A program made the translations under genes and the position numbers. The notes beneath the pieces were generated by a model, which was not told where the DNA came from, did not search any database, and saw nothing but the letters and a program-made list of their open reading frames with translations. From Bacillota bacterium (GTDB lineage Bacteria; Bacillota; Clostridia; DSM-8532), in NCBI GenBank assembly GCA_023443745.1, contig JAEZTB010000042.1, positions 124,001-188,000 on the forward strand: DNA of 64,000 bases. Direction: 5' to 3'. Of the stretch, positions 59,413 to 64,000 are shown one piece after another (positions within the stretch are counted from its first letter, which is position 1; each line of letters begins with the position of its first letter).

Positions 59413-61634
59413 ATATATTTAGCCGATACGCACCGTTTATTCAGGATTTTATTTATCGGAATAACTGGCAAGCCCTCCGTGCAATTCAGGTTGCGGCAGG
59501 AGACGCAGTTTTTAATACGGATGACAATGTTCTTTTATCAGCGTCAACAGCCTCGGGGAAAACAGAAGCCGCATTCTTTCCCATACTCACACTTTTTTGC
59601 GAAGACCCTCCAAAATCTGTGGGTGCCATATACATAGGGCCCCTTAAGGCGCTTATAAACGACCAGTTTATGCGCCTTAACGATTTATGCTCTGACGCCG
59701 GTATTCCTGTCTGGCATTGGCATGGTGACGTTGCACAGTCACATAAAAACAAGCTCTTGAAAAATCCATCTGGTATTTTACAGATTACCCCCGAATCTCT
59801 TGAAGCTTTGCTTTTACATAAGCATGCGGATGTGGCAAGGCTTTTCGGCGATTTAAGATTTATTGTCATTGATGAAGTTCACTCACTCATGCGCGGAGAC
59901 AGAGGCGGCCAGACCCTTTGCCTGATGGAAAGGCTTTCAAGGCTTGCTGGAGTTAACCCAAGAAGAATAGGGCTTTCCGCGACAATAGGTGATCCGGAAG
60001 GCACCGGAGCCTTCTTATCATCCGGTACAGGAAGAAATACAATCATTCCAAAGATTGAGGCCAAGGGCGCAAAATGGCGGCTTTCAATGGAGCATTTTTA
60101 CATTCAAGGAGCACAATCCGCTGATGATAAAGATATTCCTGAAGCCTTGCCTGTTCTGGATATTGAAACAGATACCGCACCAAAAAATGCCGACCCGGGT
60201 ATGGGATATATCTTTGAGCACACAAGAGGGAAAAAATGTCTTGTATTTGTAAACTCCCGAGAGGAGTGTGAAGCTGTTACAACAACTCTTCGTCAATATT
60301 GTGAATCAAATCACGAGCCGGATAGATTCTTAATACATCACGGCAATTTGTCTGCATCTTACAGGGAAACTGCCGAAGCGGTCATGAAGGATGATGAACA
60401 ATACCAGACCACCGTCACAACAGCAACACTTGAGCTTGGAATTGACATAGGACGGCTTGAACGCGCCTTTCAAATAGATGCACCCTTCATGGTATCATCA
60501 TTTTTGCAAAGAATGGGTCGCACGGGCAGACGGGATTTACCGCCGGAAATGTGGTTCGTTCTGCGTGAAGAGGTTCCCGAGGCAAGAGCCATGCTGCCGG
60601 TAACCATTCCCTGGGTGCTGCTGCAAGGGATAGCATTGATTCAACTTTATATACAGGAGCGATGGGTAGAGCCGCCTAAGCTAGACAGGCTTCCCTACAG
60701 CCTCCTCTATCATCAGACAATGTGTACACTGGCCTCTTGCGGGGAAATGTCTCCTGCCGGCCTTGCATCACGTGTACTTTCATTGAGCTATTTCCACAGA
60801 ATAACTCATGACGATTACAAATTACTTTTGAAGCATCTGATAAGTACTGAGCATATTCAGAAGACTGCGGAGGGCGGGCTTATAGTCGGTCTCGCAGGAG
60901 AAAGACACACAAATTCATATAAGTTCTATGCCGTGTTTAAGGAAAACGAGGAATACACGGTCAGGAGTAAATCTCAGGAGCTCGGTACAATAGTCATGCC
61001 GCCGCCTGTAGGTGAAAAAATAGCGCTTGCCGGGCATGTCTGGATTGTCGAAGAGGTTGACCACAAGCGGCATCTGGTTTACTGTGAGCAGGTTAAAGGG
61101 AAGGTTCCCGCATACTTCGGACAATGTCCGGGCGATATTAATACCAAAGTGCTGATGCGAATGAGAGAAGTCTTGAGCGAAAGCACAGTTTACCCTTACC
61201 TTATGAAAAATGCTGTGACAAGGCTTGATGAAGCTAGGCACATTGCTATTAATTCTAACATGACGGGGGATCCCCTCATATGCCTTGGAGGTGATATGTG
61301 GTGTCTGTTTCCATGGCTCGGAACATACGCATTTTTGGCCTTGGAGAGATTTATAAAGCTCAAATGCGCACCACATTTGGGATTGACTGCACTTGATTCC
61401 TCTAGGCCATATTTCATACAATTCAAGATGAAAGCAACGCGAGAAGAGTTTTTTAACCTTCTGAGCAATATGGAAAAGCAGCCCCTTGACCCCATGGAAC
61501 TGATATATAAAGGCGAGGTTCCCTTATTTGATAAGTATGACGAATTTCTGCCGGAGGAGTTGGTTAAGAAAGGCTTTGCATTTGGTATCCTTGGCATAGA
61601 TGAGATGAAAATGCGCATTCGTAGCTGGGAATGA
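59409..61634 (+). CDS. DEAD/DEAH-box superfamily II helicase (BrxHI-like)
   Basis: The 741-residue protein has Walker A STASGKTE at residues 46-53, the DEVH box at 155-158, SAT motif at 190-192, and motif VI QRMGRTGRR near 365. A C-terminal region of about 350 residues lacks recognised domains but is also present in Lhr-like helicases. It would unwind or translocate on nucleic acid with ATP. It resembles BrxHI of BREX type 2 in partner (a DUF2791 ATPase) and order. The gene ends the operon. Lhr-type repair helicases are the alternative family; the context favours the BREX-like reading. Confidence 0.88.
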   Translation: MNIFSRYAPFIQDFIYRNNWQALRAIQVAAGDAVFNTDDNVLLSASTASGKTEAAFFPILTLFCEDPPKSVGAIYIGPLKALINDQFMRLNDLCSDAGIPVWHWHGDVAQSHKNKLLKNPSGILQITPESLEALLLHKHADVARLFGDLRFIVIDEVHSLMRGDRGGQTLCLMERLSRLAGVNPRRIGLSATIGDPEGTGAFLSSGTGRNTIIPKIEAKGAKWRLSMEHFYIQGAQSADDKDIPEALPVLDIETDTAPKNADPGMGYIFEHTRGKKCLVFVNSREECEAVTTTLRQYCESNHEPDRFLIHHGNLSASYRETAEAVMKDDEQYQTTVTTATLELGIDIGRLERAFQIDAPFMVSSFLQRMGRTGRRDLPPEMWFVLREEVPEARAMLPVTIPWVLLQGIALIQLYIQERWVEPPKLDRLPYSLLYHQTMCTLASCGEMSPAGLASRVLSLSYFHRITHDDYKLLLKHLISTEHIQKTAEGGLIVGLAGERHTNSYKFYAVFKENEEYTVRSKSQELGTIVMPPPVGEKIALAGHVWIVEEVDHKRHLVYCEQVKGKVPAYFGQCPGDINTKVLMRMREVLSESTVYPYLMKNAVTRLDEARHIAINSNMTGDPLICLGGDMWCLFPWLGTYAFLALERFIKLKCAPHLGLTALDSSRPYFIQFKMKATREEFFNLLSNMEKQPLDPMELIYKGEVPLFDKYDEFLPEELVKKGFAFGILGIDEMKMRIRSWE

Positions 61635-61642
61635 TACTAAAA

Positions 61643-61702
61643 GGAACCTCCCAAAACCCCATTCACCCGTCTTTCCGGGCAAAGCAGATTTTAGGAGGTT
61701 CC
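61643..61702. terminator. Convergent hairpin between the helicase gene and lon
   Basis: GGAACCTCC (61643-61651) and GGAGGTTCC (61694-61702) are perfect 9-bp complements around a 42-base loop with an inner CCCG/CGGG stem. TTTT follows on the minus strand. It lies nine bases after the helicase stop and 14 bases before the lon stop and probably terminates both convergent transcripts. Confidence 0.7.
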
Positions 61703-61716
61703 CTAAAATGATCTAA

Positions 61717-64000
61717 TTAATGCTCCACTGTCACAGCGGCTTCTTCCACTGCTTGATTCAAAACAACACTGTCGCCCGAACAGGCTGCTCTCTGCTGGCC
61801 TGATGGCTTTCTGACAAGCGCATATTTGACCACTTCGTCCATATGGGCTACAGGGATGAGGCGAACCACTTTCCTGACGTTCTCGGGAATATCTTCAATA
61901 TCCTTCTTGTTCTCCAAAGGTATCAATACTGTATCAATACCGGCACGATGAGCTGCAAGCACCTTCTCCTTAAGCCCTCCGATAGGAAGAACCTTACCGC
62001 GAAGCGTAATTTCACCTGTCATGGCTATGTTCTTCCTCACAGGGATATGGGAAATAGCTGAAATCATAGCCGTTGCAAGCGTAATACCGGCAGAAGGGCC
62101 ATCCTTGGGTATAGCGCCTTCGGGCACATGGATATGCATGTCAAATTTCTTGTGGAAATCCGCATCTATACCATAATCAGCAGCAACCGACCGGATAAAG
62201 CTTCTGGCGATACGCGCAGATTCCTTCATGACATCACCCAATTGACCTGTGAGCTCCAGGTGTCCGTCACCAGGCATGAGGTTCACTTCGATGGGCATAG
62301 TGTCGCCTCCAACAGGCGTCCATGCCAGACCTCTGACAATTCCAACCTCGTCGACCTCGTTGGCTTTGTCATAGAGGAATTTTCTTGCACCCAAATAGCC
62401 TTTGATAGTGTTCCCGGTCACGCGTACCTTCTTTTTCTCACCTGCTACAATCTGCTTGGCTGCCTTACGGATAACAGTGGCGATTTCACGTTCCAGGGTA
62501 CGTACACCGGCTTCACGGGTATAATGCACAATAATCTCCCGAACAGCGGTTTCCTCGATGCGTATCAGAGAGGGAGCGGCACCATGAAGCGCCAATTGCT
62601 TAGGCACCAGATAGCGGGTAGCAATATTGGTCTTCTCATCCTCTGTATAGCCTGAGATATCGATTATCTCCATACGATCGAGGAGCGGTCTGGGTATATT
62701 CCCTTTATAATTGGCTGTGGTGAGGAACAAGACATCGGATAAATCAACAGGCAGCTCCAGGTAATGATCCCTGAAGTCCTTGTTTTGTTCGCCATCCAAA
62801 ACCTCCAGCATGGCAGAAGCAGGGTCTCCCTTGTAATCAGCAGACATCTTGTCAATCTCGTCAAGCAGAATCAAAGGATTAGATGAACCCGCCTGCTTAA
62901 GAGCGTTGATAATGCGTCCAGGCATAGCGCCTATATAGGTTTTTCTATGACCTCTTATTTCAGCCTCGTCCCTAACTCCGCCCAAAGACATTCTCACATA
63001 GTTCCGGTTAAGTGCTTCGGCTATGGACTTGGCAATAGAGGTCTTACCAACGCCGGGAGGTCCCACCAAGCATATAATGGGGCCATGAAGACCGTTTTTC
63101 ATCTTTCTTACAGCCAAGTATTCCAAAATTCTTTCTTTTACCTTTTCGAGACCATAGTGATCCCGATCCAGAATCTCAGCAGCATGACCAATATCAAGCC
63201 TCTCCCCTGTCTTCTTATTCCAGGGAAGCTCCAGGACTATATCCAAATAGGTACGAATAACACCGCTTTCAGCATTAGAGGAGTGCATACGGGATAATCT
63301 GTCTAGTTCTTTTAATACTTTTTTATGGGCTTCTTCCGGAAGACCTGCTTCATTGATCTTATCACGGTATTCCTCGACCTCTGAAGCCATATCGGCAGAA
63401 TCACCCAATTCTTTCTGAATAGCTTTCATCTGCTCACGCAGATAGTACTCTTTCTGATTCTTATCGATTTGCTGACGCACCTTTGTTGTGATGTTCTTCT
63501 CAATTTCAAGAATCTCATTTTCATTGGCCAAGATATCAAGAAGCTTTTCCAAACGCTTTTTAGGAGAAAGTTCTTCTAAAATAGCCTGTTTCAGCTCAAT
63601 TGAAATTCCAAGGTTTGAGGCAATGACGTCAGGCAAACGGGACAGGTCGTCAATATTGGTAATGGAAAGCGTCGCGTCGGGTGAAATTTTACCCGAAAGC
63701 TTGGCATATTTTTCAAAATGTTCGATAACCTGCCGTGCAAGGGCCTGAATATCCGTCTTTCCGCTATGGAGAGAAGTATTCTTAAGTCTCATCACATCTG
63801 CCACATGGAACGGGTCTTCCTGAGTAAAGCTCATGACCTTTGCTCTTTCAATACCCTCTACCAGTACGCGAATAGTATCCCCAGGAAGCCTTAGAAGCTG
63901 TTTAATCCTAGCAATAGTTCCAAAAGTATTGATCTCATCAATAGCAGGATCTTCAATATTCGGATCCTTCTGCGCAGCCAGGAAGATGGTTTGTTCTTTG
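61717..64000 (-). CDS. lon: ATP-dependent Lon protease (partial, 5' end beyond window)
   Basis: The frame runs to the window edge, so the N-terminus is cut off. Visible parts are the tail of the LON N-domain (RIKQLLRLPGDTIRVLVEGI), the AAA+ ATPase with Walker A GPPGVGKTSIAKS, and the S16 protease domain with the Ser in PKDGPSAGITLA and the Lys in GGLKEKVLAAHRAG. The last residues EEAAVTVEH follow a short tail. It degrades misfolded and regulatory proteins. An internal ATG at 63834 is not the start. Confidence 0.97.
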   Translation of the reverse strand, partial: KEQTIFLAAQKDPNIEDPAIDEINTFGTIARIKQLLRLPGDTIRVLVEGIERAKVMSFTQEDPFHVADVMRLKNTSLHSGKTDIQALARQVIEHFEKYAKLSGKISPDATLSITNIDDLSRLPDVIASNLGISIELKQAILEELSPKKRLEKLLDILANENEILEIEKNITTKVRQQIDKNQKEYYLREQMKAIQKELGDSADMASEVEEYRDKINEAGLPEEAHKKVLKELDRLSRMHSSNAESGVIRTYLDIVLELPWNKKTGERLDIGHAAEILDRDHYGLEKVKERILEYLAVRKMKNGLHGPIICLVGPPGVGKTSIAKSIAEALNRNYVRMSLGGVRDEAEIRGHRKTYIGAMPGRIINALKQAGSSNPLILLDEIDKMSADYKGDPASAMLEVLDGEQNKDFRDHYLELPVDLSDVLFLTTANYKGNIPRPLLDRMEIIDISGYTEDEKTNIATRYLVPKQLALHGAAPSLIRIEETAVREIIVHYTREAGVRTLEREIATVIRKAAKQIVAGEKKKVRVTGNTIKGYLGARKFLYDKANEVDEVGIVRGLAWTPVGGDTMPIEVNLMPGDGHLELTGQLGDVMKESARIARSFIRSVAADYGIDADFHKKFDMHIHVPEGAIPKDGPSAGITLATAMISAISHIPVRKNIAMTGEITLRGKVLPIGGLKEKVLAAHRAGIDTVLIPLENKKDIEDIPENVRKVVRLIPVAHMDEVVKYALVRKPSGQQRAACSGDSVVLNQAVEEAAVTVEH

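Noticed and set aside
1..64000. CRISPR arrays, rRNA or tRNA genes, insertion sequences
   Set aside because: No regularly spaced repeats, tRNA cloverleaf or rRNA core sequence were noticed, and no transposase gene is present.

Overview
The window is chromosomal DNA from a low-to-moderate GC Gram-positive bacterium of the class Clostridia. The ribosomal proteins and RNA polymerase subunits are of Firmicute type. Other indicators are a KOW-domain RNA-binding gene next to infA, energy-coupling-factor (ECF) transporter genes beside rplQ, a Cys4 zinc-lid adenylate kinase, a YesM/YesN-type two-component system and strong Shine-Dalgarno sites. I cannot name a species. Most genes lie on the minus strand.

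Positions 1-4938 hold the tail-and-lysis end of a prophage or tailocin on the plus strand. The order matches PBSX-type elements: baseplate J (3' end only), XkdU/YmfQ, tail fibre, XkdW-like and XkdX-like proteins. A LexA-box promoter, a highly structured leader, a tyrosine recombinase, an amidase and a holin-like protein follow. The element stops inside a sulfatase gene that is cut after about 175 codons. Two sequence repeats 22 bp apart lie exactly at the junction, so this looks like the terminus of an element integrated into the sulfatase.

Positions 4934-11201 (minus) form a sugar uptake locus: histidine kinase, AraC-type response regulator, lipoprotein binding protein, two permeases and the broken sulfatase. 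Positions 11297-18969 hold rpoC and rpoB behind their own promoter, detached from the usual rplKAJL and rpsL-rpsG-fusA-tuf neighbours. A possible small RNA is encoded antisense to the rpoB leader.

Positions 19120-27265 hold a conserved small protein, truA, a ROK glucokinase, an acetyltransferase, a YetF-like membrane protein, a small unknown protein, a TIGR01212-type radical SAM protein, a PHP phosphoesterase, EcfT, and EcfA1 and EcfA2 fused in one chain. Positions 27449-43827 hold the S10-spc-alpha ribosomal protein cluster with secY, adk, map, infA and rpoA. Internal promoters and hairpins divide it. The S10 leader is about 250 nt long and contains a terminator-like hairpin.

Upstream of the S10 leader is an unusual GNAT-Rnk/GreA fusion gene. 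It is followed by a self-contained LacI-controlled operon (45300-50683): LacI regulator, fucose-isomerase-like protein, ceramidase-like protein and FGGY kinase. Next comes a minus-strand group (50878-56198): a Lon-like AAA protease, rimI, tsaB, tsaE and an amidohydrolase.

The most interesting accessory module is a compact plus-strand operon at 56427-61634. It encodes a TerB_N/TerB_C protein, a BrxD-like (DUF2791) P-loop ATPase and a BrxHI-like superfamily II helicase, with overlapping reading frames and a palindrome on the promoter. It sits between two housekeeping minus-strand genes and looks like a stand-alone relative of the BREX type 2 brxD-brxHI pair, so it is a plausible but unproven anti-phage or stress system. 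The window ends inside lon.
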